From NCBI GenBank assembly GCA_958448705.1, contig CAUDEY010000006.1, forward strand, positions 28,374 to 92,373: DNA of 64,000 bases. Reading direction: 5' to 3'. Below are positions 43,210 through 52,119 of the stretch, piece after piece; position 1 is the first letter of the stretch; every line of letters begins with the position of its first letter. A program made the translations under genes and the position numbers. The notes under the pieces were generated by a model. The model had not been told where the DNA came from. It made no database searches and saw nothing but the letters and a program-made list of their open reading frames with translations. The DNA is from UMGS1322 sp900550765. GTDB lineage: Bacteria > Bacillota > Clostridia > Christensenellales > QALW01.

Positions 43210-44286
43210 TCACTTATTTTCCGCTTCAAATTTCTTCATAAAAGCAACCAGCTTTTCCACGCCCTCGATCGGCATGGCGTTATAGATGGAGGCGCGCATA
43301 CCGCCTACCAGGCGATGGCCTTTTAAGGAAACCAGACCTTCGGCCGCAGCTTCCTTTACAAACTTGGCGTCAAGCTCGGCGCTGGGGGTAACGAAAGGAA
43401 CATTCATGAGGGAGCGGTCCTCTTTTGCTACGCTGTTTTTATAAAAATCACTGCTGTCGATTGCATCATAGAGCAGCGAGGCCTTTTGAATGTTTTTCTG
43501 CTGTACGGCCTCTACGCCGCCCATCTCCTTGATCCAGCGGAATACGAGCATGGAAATGTAAATGCTGTAGCAGGGAGGAGTGTTATAAAGACTGTCTGCG
43601 TCGGCCTGGGTCTTCCACATCAGCATTTTGGGGCAGTCGGCCTTAGCCTGATCCAGCAGATCCTCACGCACAATCACCACGGTAACGCCGGCGGGGCCGA
43701 TATTCTTCTGCGCACCGGCATAAATCACGCCGAACTTGGAAACATCCACCGGCTCGGAAAGGATCATAGAGGACATATCCGCCACCAGCGGCACATCCCC
43801 CGTTTCGGGCACATAATTATATTTGGTTCCGAAGATCGTATTGTTAAAGGTGATATGTACAAAATCGGCTTCGGGGTCAATCCTATCCTTTGTCACCTTG
43901 GGAATATAGGTATAAACGGCCTCTTCGCTGGAGGCGATCACTCTGGCGTTTGTCAGGCGGGCGCCCTCCTTCGCCGCAAGAGACGCAAAATTACCGGTTA
44001 CGATATAATCGCCCTTGCCGTTTTTGTGCAGGTTTAAAGGAATTGCGCCAAACTGCGTGGACGCACCCCCCTGCACGAATAATACCTTATAATTTTGGGG
44101 AATATTCATCAGCTCGCGCAGCAGCGCTTCGGCTTCCTTGATGATAGCGTCGTAACACTTTGCGCGGTGGCTCATTTCAAGAACGCTCATGCCTGAACCT
44201 TCATAGTCAAGCATATCTGCTGCAGCTTTTTTTAATACCGGTTCCGGCAGCATGGACGGACCGGCACTGAAATTATAAACTCTCAT
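43210..44286 (-). CDS. serC: Phosphoserine aminotransferase
   Basis: The 358-residue class V aminotransferase converts 3-phosphohydroxypyruvate and glutamate to phosphoserine. Signatures are NFSAGPSMLPEPVLKKAA at the start, the cofactor Lys in YAGAQKNIGPAG, and GGMRASIYNAMPIEGVE near the end. TAGGAGGC is the ribosome site. It is the first gene of the serC-serA operon and has its own promoter at 44348-44376. Confidence 0.95.
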   Translation of the reverse strand: MRVYNFSAGPSMLPEPVLKKAAADMLDYEGSGMSVLEMSHRAKCYDAIIKEAEALLRELMNIPQNYKVLFVQGGASTQFGAIPLNLHKNGKGDYIVTGNFASLAAKEGARLTNARVIASSEEAVYTYIPKVTKDRIDPEADFVHITFNNTIFGTKYNYVPETGDVPLVADMSSMILSEPVDVSKFGVIYAGAQKNIGPAGVTVVIVREDLLDQAKADCPKMLMWKTQADADSLYNTPPCYSIYISMLVFRWIKEMGGVEAVQQKNIQKASLLYDAIDSSDFYKNSVAKEDRSLMNVPFVTPSAELDAKFVKEAAAEGLVSLKGHRLVGGMRASIYNAMPIEGVEKLVAFMKKFEAENK

Positions 44287-44347
44287 GTTTTCAGCCTCCT
44301 ATAAGCCCTATAAATTTTTTCGCGCAAATGAAAAACGCGTTGGAAAC

Positions 44348-44376
44348 ATTATACTACTGCTTTGCTTTTCGCGCAA
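44348..44376 (-). promoter_or_regulatory. Promoter of serC-serA
   Basis: On the minus strand TTGCGC at 44376-44371, a 17-base spacer and TATAAT at 44353-44348. Confidence 0.65.
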
Positions 44377-44552
44377 GCAGATTCCGCCCGTTCGGGTTGT
44401 TTTTTACCGGAAATACAAAATTCAGCCTATCCTATAATCGGATACCGAAAGGGCTGTTTTCCTTTTATATCCCCAAGGAACAAACGCATTTTTTATAATA
44501 TGCCGGATAAGAAACCGGCGTCTCTTTTTCAATATCTTTGAAGGATTTTTTG

Positions 44553-44581
44553 TTGTAATTTTATTCAAAACATGGTATACT
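44553..44581 (+). promoter_or_regulatory. Promoter of the zinc-ribbon membrane protein gene
   Basis: TTGTAA at 44553-44558, a 17-base spacer and TATACT at 44576-44581, with an upstream TGG extension of the -10. Confidence 0.6.
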
Positions 44582-44646
44582 GTCATATATTTTAATATCT
44601 TATGCATTTCTTTGGCAAAATGCCGATAAAGAAGGAGGCTTCTTTT

Positions 44647-46800
44647 ATGTTTTGTGAAAAATGCGGTGCCGCCGCACCCGACGGTGTTAAATTCTGCCCC
44701 GCCTGCGGCAGCAGTATGGCCGCACAGACAGTACCGGAACAGCAGCCGACAGCGCAGACCGGGTCCGCCGGATTCTCCCCCGCGCCGGTAAAAAAGCGCA
44801 AAAAGTGGTGGATCGGCCTCCTCGCGGCGGCCGGCGTGCTGATCTGCGCAATACTGCTTTGTGTGTTCGTATTTCCGCGGGATGTGCAGCATTTGATTCT
44901 GGGAGACGAGGGGTATTCCAAAAACCTGGCGAAGCAATCTGCGGTATATCTGGCCGAAAACACCGCCAAAGCCATGGCTTCCCAGGATGAGAAAACTCTT
45001 CAAGGCAGTGTGCAGATCACCCCGATCATCGAATTCGGCACGTTTTTTGAAGAATCCGGGGCCGATAAAGAGCAGTTGAAAAAAATGGCCGATTACCTCA
45101 ACGCTTTAAAAATCCATGCCGATATGCAAAAAGAGAAGGACAACATCCGCTTTGAATATCGGGCCGATGACGCCGACGGAGCCCTGCTTTCCATGCAGGG
45201 CGGAATAGAAAAAGATTGTTTGACTTTCCGTATACCGGAAATCGCAGACAGTTATATAGAAATGACAGCGGATTACTCTGTTCTTTTTGGGCAAAATGAG
45301 CTTGACGCTCAAAAGCTTTCTCAAAGCCTTCAGGCACTGGCCGACACCTATGTTGAGGCATTGGAAAACGCCGAATACAGCTATAAGAAGAATGCCCGGC
45401 TGAAGGCTCACGGGATCAGCGCAGAGGCTGACTGCGCAGTAATTGAATTTGACGGCGAAAACGCGGCAGAGCTTTTGATCTCACTTTTAGAGACGGCCCG
45501 TCAGGACGAATACCTGGAAGAGCTTTTTGAACAATCCTTCGGCCAGCAGGCAGAAACAGATTATCAGGAAATGCTCGGCGAACTGATCGAAGAGTTGAAG
45601 GATGCGAAAAAAGAGCTGAAAAACAGGGATGCAAAGCTGAAGATCGCCTTTTATTTAAATGCCCGAAATCAATGTGTCGGAATGGAGTATTCCGTTACAA
45701 TAGATGGTTCTACGGCTTCCCTAAAGCTGATTCCCGGTAAAGGGCTGGCTTCGGAGAAGGCGCTTTCCTTAGAATTTGATAATGAAGAAGTCTTTTACGC
45801 TACCTGGGAGGGCGAAAAGAATACCGCCAGCGACGAAATTGCGCTAAACTTCTCTTTCTTCCAGGCTGGTTCCTCTGAGAATCAATTTTTCGGGCTGCGC
45901 TATCAGGCGGAAAATTTAAAAATCGCCAACTATGCCGGTGAAAAGGTACTTACCGGAACGGCTGATTTCCAGCTCTATGATCCGGCCGATTTGCTGGCAA
46001 ACGGACTGGACAGCGAAACGGCCGAACAGCTTAAAAAGGCAAAGCTGACGGTCACTGCCGCGGCAGACAAGGATACCTGCAATACCACCATAAAGCTGGA
46101 ATCGGAAACGCTGGGCACATTCGGCTTTATGACGCAGGAAACACCGCAGGCACAGTTCTCCCAGGCGCCCGCAAAAACCACAGAAAACACCTATACCTCG
46201 GCTGACGGTATTTTAAGCCCGGCCGCGGAGGAAGAGCTGGCGCGCGGCTTCACCGCCTGGGCTGAGAGCTTACAGTCGCGCCGGAGTTTGAACGACGCGG
46301 TACCGCATGTGAGCGAAATGCTGAAGGCGCTTTTTACCGCTGATCCGATGGAACAGCTGGCCGGCGAGTGGTATACGCCGATGGATATCAGCGATTATAT
46401 GAATGCTTCTTTTTCCCTTGACGTATATCTTACCATGACCGAAGACGGCAGAATGGATATGACAATAGACGCTGATAAGCTCCGCAGTGACTACAAAGAA
46501 TACGTGCTGAACTCGCTCAATGAACTTTTCACTTCCCAGGAGCTGCAGGAATCCGGCTATGCTTCGGCAGAAGAGCTGCTGCAGGAGATTGCGTATCAAG
46601 AGGGCTATGTTTCAGCCGACATCTATATACGTGCTCAATGCCGGGCAATTGAGGAGATCTTTGCAGATCAACTGATTTCTGATTCCCCTTTTACCTGCAC
46701 GGAGGGGGAAATTGTGGTAAACGGTTCTTCAATTCCCTATACGCTGGAAGAGGATCTTTTGAATTTAGGCGGAATTTATTTCCGGCGGAAAGCAGCATAA
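44647..46800 (+). CDS. Zinc-ribbon, single-pass membrane protein with large extracellular part
   Basis: The 717-residue protein begins with a zinc ribbon (Cys pairs in FCEKCG and FCPACG, residues about 2-22). A short low-complexity linker follows, then one membrane helix (about 58-78, WWIGLLAAAGVLICAILLCV). The remaining 630 residues should lie outside the cell; they are rich in Glu, Lys, Ala and Thr and have no motif I can name. The architecture is common in Clostridia, but the role is unknown; sensing or envelope maintenance is only a guess. The ATG at 44647 follows GAAGGAGG; a longer frame adds 15 residues. It is transcribed alone. Confidence 0.75.
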   Translation: MFCEKCGAAAPDGVKFCPACGSSMAAQTVPEQQPTAQTGSAGFSPAPVKKRKKWWIGLLAAAGVLICAILLCVFVFPRDVQHLILGDEGYSKNLAKQSAVYLAENTAKAMASQDEKTLQGSVQITPIIEFGTFFEESGADKEQLKKMADYLNALKIHADMQKEKDNIRFEYRADDADGALLSMQGGIEKDCLTFRIPEIADSYIEMTADYSVLFGQNELDAQKLSQSLQALADTYVEALENAEYSYKKNARLKAHGISAEADCAVIEFDGENAAELLISLLETARQDEYLEELFEQSFGQQAETDYQEMLGELIEELKDAKKELKNRDAKLKIAFYLNARNQCVGMEYSVTIDGSTASLKLIPGKGLASEKALSLEFDNEEVFYATWEGEKNTASDEIALNFSFFQAGSSENQFFGLRYQAENLKIANYAGEKVLTGTADFQLYDPADLLANGLDSETAEQLKKAKLTVTAAADKDTCNTTIKLESETLGTFGFMTQETPQAQFSQAPAKTTENTYTSADGILSPAAEEELARGFTAWAESLQSRRSLNDAVPHVSEMLKALFTADPMEQLAGEWYTPMDISDYMNASFSLDVYLTMTEDGRMDMTIDADKLRSDYKEYVLNSLNELFTSQELQESGYASAEELLQEIAYQEGYVSADIYIRAQCRAIEEIFADQLISDSPFTCTEGEIVVNGSSIPYTLEEDLLNLGGIYFRRKAA

Positions 46801-46907
46801 TTGTCTGCACAGCGGAAACAGAACGCAGGCCCGATATCGCCGAGCGCGGCAAGGCGATTTAAGGACAGCAAACCCCTGTAATTTGAACGCAATATGATCT
46901 ACTGTCA

Positions 46908-46946
46908 ATAAGGCAGATCCTAAGGGTTTGCCTTATCTGTTTTTTG
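46908..46946 (+). terminator. Terminator after the zinc-ribbon protein gene
   Basis: ATAAGGCA at 46908-46915 pairs with TGCCTTAT at 46929-46936 and is followed by CTGTTTTTT. Confidence 0.75.
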
Positions 46947-47120
46947 GCCTGAAAAGTGACCGCAGAGGAGCGGCCGTTGAGATCAAGAGATGAAAAAGGA
47001 AGAAACAAAACGGAAGGGAGCAAGATAGTAGAGCAGGCGAAGGTCCGGCTGGGAAAAAAGGAGTCGGCAGTTCGGTCAGGGGGATTTTGGGTCTGATTTT
47101 TTCTGCCTGTTTCGGAAAGG

Positions 47121-47174
47121 AGCCGGAGCGGTTTGTATGGCTGCCGGACCGCGCGCTGACCGGCTTCTTTTTTT
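47121..47174 (+). terminator. Second terminator-like hairpin in a gene-free stretch
   Basis: AGCCGG at 47121-47126 pairs with CCGGCT at 47160-47165, with an inner GCGGT/ACCGC stem, followed by TCTTTTTTTT. No gene is visible in the 300 bases before it, so it may be left from a lost gene; the rest of 46950-47300 shows nothing else. Confidence 0.5.
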
Positions 47175-47303
47175 TATTGCGGTTAAACCATTTTTTCATA
47201 TATTTTTTTAAAATTATTAAGATTTTTTCTGGGGATAAAAAAACGAACAAACCTCCTGTTTTTCTGGCGGAAGATTCCGTTTGCCGTTGTAAAAAAGCCC
47301 ATA

Positions 47304-47332
47304 TTGACAAGATTTTATTTGTGCGCTAAAAT
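47304..47332 (+). promoter_or_regulatory. Promoter upstream of the MarR remnant and ABC exporter
   Basis: TTGACA at 47304-47309, a 17-base spacer and TAAAAT at 47327-47332. It is followed by the degenerate MarR-like sequence and, 500 bases on, the ABC exporter genes. Confidence 0.65.
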
Positions 47333-47439
47333 ACGTTTGTTTCCGAACAATTTCTGAGAGAAATAAGAGTCTTTTCAGGAAGGGAGAAAAAAGGATTGCG
47401 GGATGTGGACTGCCATCCTGTTGCATGCGCTGAAAAGCG

Positions 47440-47757
47440 CATGAAGGCCGCTATGCCGAATTTGGGAAGTAAGAGATGCAGGCTAAATGTGCCGCCGGGC
47501 CGGTGTTTCGGCGCGATGGAGAAACGGCGTTGGGCTTCTATCGTTCTGCGGCCGCCGGCATTTTGGCCGATGGAAAAGAACGGGCTGATTTTTCGGGAGA
47601 GCGCAGCTGAGGATGCGCGTTTGAAAAGGTTAAACGTTTTGGAAGAATAGATCAGCCTTTATCAGGCGAAGAGGGGCCCTACGCGGGACTTGTCACCGGC
47701 GCAGTTTGCGCTGTTTTTGGAAACGGCAGTGAGATGTCCGCCAATGGGGAGGGGCAG
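47440..47757 (+). pseudogene. Remnant of a MarR-family regulator gene, interrupted by a stop codon
   Basis: In one frame (codon starts at 47396 plus multiples of three) the sequence encodes MEKNGLIFRESAAEDARLK, RLNVLEE, a TAG stop at 47648-47650, then ISLYQAKRGPTRDLSPAQFA and LFLETAV. This matches the usual MarR pattern of the wing (LEKKGLIxRxxxxEDxR), the turn to the last helix and the C-terminal dimer helix. The region before it no longer resembles the N-terminal helices. MarR genes commonly sit before ABC exporter pairs like the one that follows, which supports the reading. An alternative is chance similarity in non-coding DNA. Confidence 0.5.
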
Positions 47758-47835
47758 CCGAGCGCGCTTTTTGCCGCGGTTTTTAGGATGCGCCCTGTGC
47801 GGATTGCATTAAGTTTTGGAGGAGGAATGTTGCAT

Positions 47836-49584
47836 ATGATAAAAAAGCTTGCTCGCAGTATCCGCGAGTATAAAAAGCCAGCGATTCTGACGCCTTTTCT
47901 GGTTACGGGGGAAGTGATTCTGGAATGCATTATTCCGTTCATTATCGCAAATTTGGTGAACCAGATGCAGGCCGGCTGTGATATCAATGTGATTGTTACC
48001 TACGGGATCGAGCTGGTAGTGATGGCGGTTTTATCGCTGATTTTGGGCGTTGCAGCCGGAAATACCTGCGCCACCGCTTCCACGGGGTTTGCGCGCAACC
48101 TGCGCCGGGATATGTTTTACCGGATTCAGGAGTATTCTTTTGAAAATATTGATAAATTCTCGGTATCCAGTTTGGTTACACGGATGACTACCGACGTTGT
48201 AAATGTACAGATGTCTTTTATGATGATCATCCGTGTGGCTATCCGCGGGCCGCTGATGCTGATTTTTTCTTTTATTATGGGGTTTGCCATGGGCGGTCGG
48301 CTGGCCATGATCTTTTTGATTACGATCCCGCTGCTGAGCATTGGTTTGATCTTGGTCATCCGTGCGGCAACGCCGATTTTTAGAAGGGTGTTCCGCAAAT
48401 ATGATGCGCTGAATGATTCCGTAGAGGAAAACGTGAAGGCTATGCGCGTAGTAAAGAGCTATGTGCGGGAAAAATATGAAAAAAAGAAATTTGCGGCGGC
48501 GGCGGAGGATGTTTGTAAAGATTTTACCCGTGCTGAGCGCATTATGGCCCTGAATAATCCCTTGATGCAGTTTTGTGTGTATGCGGGAATGGTCTTTGTT
48601 CTGTCCTTCGGTTCCTATGCCGTTATTTCCAGCCAGGGTACAGAGATTGCGGTAGGGCAAATGTCGGCGATTCTGACCTACAGCTTCCAGATCCTTATGA
48701 GCTTGATGACGGTATCTATGGTGTTTGTTATGATTACAATGTCCATGGAATCGGCTGAGCGCATCGTGGAGGTTTTAACGGAAGAGAGCAGTTTGGTCAG
48801 CCCGGAAAACGCTTTGACCGAGGTAAAGGACGGCTCTATTGATTTTGAGAACGTCAGCTTTAAATATTCTCAAAAAGCCGAGCGTATGGCGCTGGCAAAT
48901 GTGAATCTGCATATCAGGTCCGGGGAAGTTATCGGGATCCTGGGCGGAACAGGTTCCTCAAAAACAACGCTGGTGCAGCTGATCCCCCGCCTGTACGATG
49001 TTACGGAAGGCTGCGTTAAGGTGGGCGGAGAAGACGTACGCAAATACGATTTGGATATTCTGCGCAATAATGTAGCCGTTGTACTGCAGAAAAACATCCT
49101 GTTCAGCGGAACGATCCGGGATAACCTGCGCTGGGGGAATCCTGACGCTACGGATGAAGAGATCCTGGAAGCCTGTAAACTGGCGCAGGCGGATGAGTTT
49201 ATCCAGCAGTTCCCCAAAAAATATGATACATGGATTGAACAGGGCGGCGCCAATGTTTCCGGCGGACAGAAGCAGCGCCTGTGTATTGCACGCGCTCTTT
49301 TAAAAAAGCCCAAGGTTCTGATCCTGGACGATTCCACCAGTGCGGTGGATACGCGTACGGATATTCTGATCCGTCAGGGGTTCCGCGAGTTTATTCCCGA
49401 AACGACAAAGATCATTATCGCACAGCGCGTAGCCTCTGTAGAGGACGCGGACCGCATTATTGTAATGGATGGCGGGCAAATCAGCGATATCGGCACGCAT
49501 GATGAGCTGATGAAAACCAATGCGATCTATCAGGAGATCTATACTACCCAGAATAAGGCAGGCGATCAAGATGGCGAACAATAA
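47836..49584 (+). CDS. ABC exporter half-transporter A, with degenerate catalytic site
   Basis: The 582-residue protein has a six-helix membrane domain (about 1-320) and a nucleotide-binding domain (about 335-575). Walker A reads GGTGSSKT at 370-377, the signature is NVSGGQKQRL, and Walker B ends LILDDS with Asp499 where a catalytic Glu is expected. Such a degenerate site is typical for one half of heterodimeric exporters of the BmrC/YheI type. The ATG at 47836 is best placed after GGAGGAGG; a longer frame start at 47734 runs through the MarR remnant. The partner gene overlaps its end by 14 bases. Substrates may be drugs or lipids. Confidence 0.9.
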   Translation: MIKKLARSIREYKKPAILTPFLVTGEVILECIIPFIIANLVNQMQAGCDINVIVTYGIELVVMAVLSLILGVAAGNTCATASTGFARNLRRDMFYRIQEYSFENIDKFSVSSLVTRMTTDVVNVQMSFMMIIRVAIRGPLMLIFSFIMGFAMGGRLAMIFLITIPLLSIGLILVIRAATPIFRRVFRKYDALNDSVEENVKAMRVVKSYVREKYEKKKFAAAAEDVCKDFTRAERIMALNNPLMQFCVYAGMVFVLSFGSYAVISSQGTEIAVGQMSAILTYSFQILMSLMTVSMVFVMITMSMESAERIVEVLTEESSLVSPENALTEVKDGSIDFENVSFKYSQKAERMALANVNLHIRSGEVIGILGGTGSSKTTLVQLIPRLYDVTEGCVKVGGEDVRKYDLDILRNNVAVVLQKNILFSGTIRDNLRWGNPDATDEEILEACKLAQADEFIQQFPKKYDTWIEQGGANVSGGQKQRLCIARALLKKPKVLILDDSTSAVDTRTDILIRQGFREFIPETTKIIIAQRVASVEDADRIIVMDGGQISDIGTHDELMKTNAIYQEIYTTQNKAGDQDGEQ

Positions 49585-51502
49585 AACCAACTCTATTCCT
49601 TCCACAACGCCTCGGGGACAGCGTGCGCCCAGAGGAGTTCTGCGCCGGCTGCTGCGCTTGTTATTTGAATTTTATCCGGTATTGCTGCCGGTTACGCTGG
49701 TTTGCATCCTTGTTAACGCGATTGTCAGCTCGATGCCCGCGATATTTATGCAGAATATTATCGCTGTTGTGGATGAAAGCTATAAAACCGGCGATTGGGC
49801 GGCAGTATCCGGCAGCATCCTGACGCTGGTGGGCATTCTTGTTGCACTTTATATTATCAGCCTTATTGCAGGCTGCGTTTATACCCAGCTGATGGCTGTT
49901 ATTACGCAGGGCTCGCTGAAGAAACTGCGGGAAAAAATGTTCAGCCATATGCAGAATTTACCTATTAAATATTTTGATACTCACGGACACGGCGACATTA
50001 TGAGTTATTACACCAACGATGTGGATACCCTGCGTCAGATGATCAGCCAAAGTCTGCCGCAGATGCTGATCTCCGGCGTGACGCTGCTGGCGGTATTCGG
50101 CATCATGATGTATTACAGCGTTATTTTGGGCCTGATTGTAGTGGCCGGCGTAATTTGTATGTTGTTTTCGGCCCGTTATATCACCAGTCATTCCTCCAAA
50201 TATTTTCTGCGTCAGCAGGTCACTCTGGCTAAGGCCGAGGCGTTTATGGAAGAGATGATGACCGGGCAGAAAGTGATCAAGGTATTTTGCCATGAGGAGG
50301 ACGTCAAGGCGGATTTTGATAAGGTAAACGGAGAGATCTTTTTCAATGCCCGCAACGGAAACCGCTTTGCCAATATTTTGATGCCTCTTTTGAGCAATAT
50401 CGGCAACGTAATGTATGTGGTAGTAGCCCTGGTAGGCGGTGTACTGCTGCTGACGGATGTGTCCAACATCAGCATTTCCGGCATGGCGTTCAGCATCAGC
50501 ATCGTAGTGCCGTTTTTGAATATGACCAAGCAGTTCGCCGGTGCGATTGGGCAGGTGTCCAATCAGGTGAATATGGTGATCATGGGGCTTGCGGGTGCGC
50601 ACCGCATTTTTGCCCTGCTGGATGAACAGCCTGAAAGCGACGAAGGATATGTTACCCTGGTAAATGCAAAGGAAAATGCCGATGGCAGCGTGAGCGAGTG
50701 TGAAGAACGCACCAATCTTTGGGCGTGGAAACATCAGCATCATGACGGTACTGTCACCTATACTCCCCTGCAGGGTGATGTGCGCTTTTATGATGTCAAC
50801 TTCGGCTATACGCCGGAAAAGACCGTGCTGCATAATATTTCCCTGTATGCCAAGCCCGGGCAGAAGGTTGCTTTTGTTGGGTCTACCGGTGCAGGAAAAA
50901 CTACCATTACGAACCTTATCAACCGTTTTTATGACATCGATGACGGAAAGATCCGCTATGACGGCATCAATGTCAAAAAAATCAAAAAAGCGGATTTGCG
51001 GCATAGTTTAGGAATCATTCTGCAGGATACCAATCTTTTTACCGGTACGGTAATGGAGAATATCCGCTATGGAAATTTGGAGGCAACCGATGAAGAATGC
51101 ATTGCCGCGGCTAAGCTTGCCGGTGCAGATGATTTTATCCGCCGTCTGCCGGAGGGCTACGGCACCATGCTGCACGGCAATGGCTCGAACCTCAGCCAGG
51201 GCCAGCGGCAGCTGCTGGTTATTGCGCGCGCGGCTGTAGCCGATCCGCCTGTCATGATTATGGACGAGGCAACCAGCTCGATCGATACCCGTACCGAGGC
51301 CATTGTGCAGCGGGGGATGGATGCGCTGATGGCTGGACGTACCGTGTTTGTGATTGCACACCGCCTTTCAACTGTACGCAATGCGGACGCGATTATGGTG
51401 CTCGATCACGGACGCATTATCGAACGCGGTACGCATGACGAGCTTCTTCAGCTTAAGGGCACCTACTATCAGCTGTATACCGGCGTGTTGGAATTGGATT
51501 GA
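49571..51502 (+). CDS. ABC exporter half-transporter B, with intact catalytic site
   Basis: The 643-residue partner has a six-helix membrane domain (about 25-340) and a nucleotide-binding domain with FVGSTGAGKTTITNLI, signature NLSQGQRQL and Walker B MIMDEATS with Glu566. An extra charged segment of about 40 residues (AKENADGSVSECEERTNLWA) lies between the membrane and ATPase domains, as in the BmrD/YheH type. Together with the previous gene it should form one export pump with a single consensus ATP site. The ATG at 49571 lies inside the end of the first gene. A strong terminator follows. Confidence 0.92.
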   Translation: MANNKTNSIPSTTPRGQRAPRGVLRRLLRLLFEFYPVLLPVTLVCILVNAIVSSMPAIFMQNIIAVVDESYKTGDWAAVSGSILTLVGILVALYIISLIAGCVYTQLMAVITQGSLKKLREKMFSHMQNLPIKYFDTHGHGDIMSYYTNDVDTLRQMISQSLPQMLISGVTLLAVFGIMMYYSVILGLIVVAGVICMLFSARYITSHSSKYFLRQQVTLAKAEAFMEEMMTGQKVIKVFCHEEDVKADFDKVNGEIFFNARNGNRFANILMPLLSNIGNVMYVVVALVGGVLLLTDVSNISISGMAFSISIVVPFLNMTKQFAGAIGQVSNQVNMVIMGLAGAHRIFALLDEQPESDEGYVTLVNAKENADGSVSECEERTNLWAWKHQHHDGTVTYTPLQGDVRFYDVNFGYTPEKTVLHNISLYAKPGQKVAFVGSTGAGKTTITNLINRFYDIDDGKIRYDGINVKKIKKADLRHSLGIILQDTNLFTGTVMENIRYGNLEATDEECIAAAKLAGADDFIRRLPEGYGTMLHGNGSNLSQGQRQLLVIARAAVADPPVMIMDEATSSIDTRTEAIVQRGMDALMAGRTVFVIAHRLSTVRNADAIMVLDHGRIIERGTHDELLQLKGTYYQLYTGVLELD

Positions 51503-51511
51503 TCTGTTCGA

Positions 51512-51566
51512 AAATCCCGGGGCTTCCGGCTGTTTCTGCTTCAGGAAGGCCGCCCCGGGGTTTTTA
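51512..51566 (+). terminator. Terminator of the ABC exporter operon
   Basis: CCCGGGGC at 51516-51523 pairs with GCCCCGGG at 51552-51559, with an inner TTCC/GGAA stem, followed by GTTTTT. Confidence 0.85.
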
Positions 51567-51807
51567 TAGTTTTGGGAAGATAAAAAAGAAGAATGGGTGT
51601 TTTTTGCCCTGTGCGAACGGACAGAAAAGGAACGGCGCCGGTTTGTACGCAGGAATTTTCTGTATTCCGGCATGCTTTGCAGAGGAGGAGATTGGAGCGG
51701 GCGGTATATGGTGATTCCCCTTTTGGGGGTGGAGTTGGGTGTGCACTTTTTATGTTAAAATACAGCATTTTACGTTCAATTACGGCAATTGCATAAAACG
51801 AAAATAG

Positions 51808-51847
51808 CCTTGAAGCCGCTGGAATTATGGCGATTTCAAGGTTTTTT
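51808..51847. terminator. Orphan terminator hairpin beside a tRNA-3'-like repeat
   Basis: CCTTGAA at 51808-51814 pairs with TTCAAGG at 51835-51841, then TTTTTT. It belongs to the repeat module that follows at 51852. Apart from this module, 51570-52110 shows no gene I can support. Confidence 0.6.
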
Positions 51848-51851
51848 GCTG

Positions 51852-51914
51852 TGTGAGAGGTGCATCAAAAAGATGGTTTCGGCATTTTGGGGGAGGGAAT
51901 GGAATTCCCGTACC
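51852..51914 (-). repeat. tRNA-3'-end-like repeat, copy D
   Basis: On the minus strand GGTACGGGAATTCCATTCCC followed by TCC looks like a worn T-arm and acceptor 3' strand. It is followed by the AAAATGCC, ATCTTTTTGATG and CTCTCACAC spacer and a terminator hairpin. Three similar modules occur at 52.9, 53.7 and 54.4 kb. Confidence 0.45.
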
Positions 51915-52119
51915 GCAAAAGTTATCGTTTTAAGTGCTTTTGTCGGCAAATTGACATTAGACGAAGGGATTCAAAACTCAAAGTTTTGCCGTTTTAGACT
52001 TTCAATTTGAGCATTTTTCGGATTTGGTATCTCATTTGAAACAAGCTGCTGACACCCCAAAAATCCGCATATAATCAAGGAAAATAACAAAGGTACCATT
52101 AATGTCAAGCTCCAAGGGG

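Noticed and set aside
42037..44400. Riboswitch or T-box before serC-serA
   Set aside because: The leader between promoter and start is only about 60 bases and shows no specifier, antiterminator or long hairpin.
44422..45003. 193-codon minus-strand frame over the start of the zinc-ribbon gene
   Set aside because: It covers the promoter and start of a well-supported gene on the other strand and lacks a ribosome site.
48943..48966. Walker A change GGTGSSKT read as an inactivating mutation
   Set aside because: The rest of the domain is well conserved and the partner half has an intact site, so I treat it as subgroup variation in a heterodimer, not as a dead gene.
49958..51004. 348-codon minus-strand frame
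   Set aside because: Antisense to the second ABC exporter gene; His/Gln-rich composition is a shadow of coding sequence.
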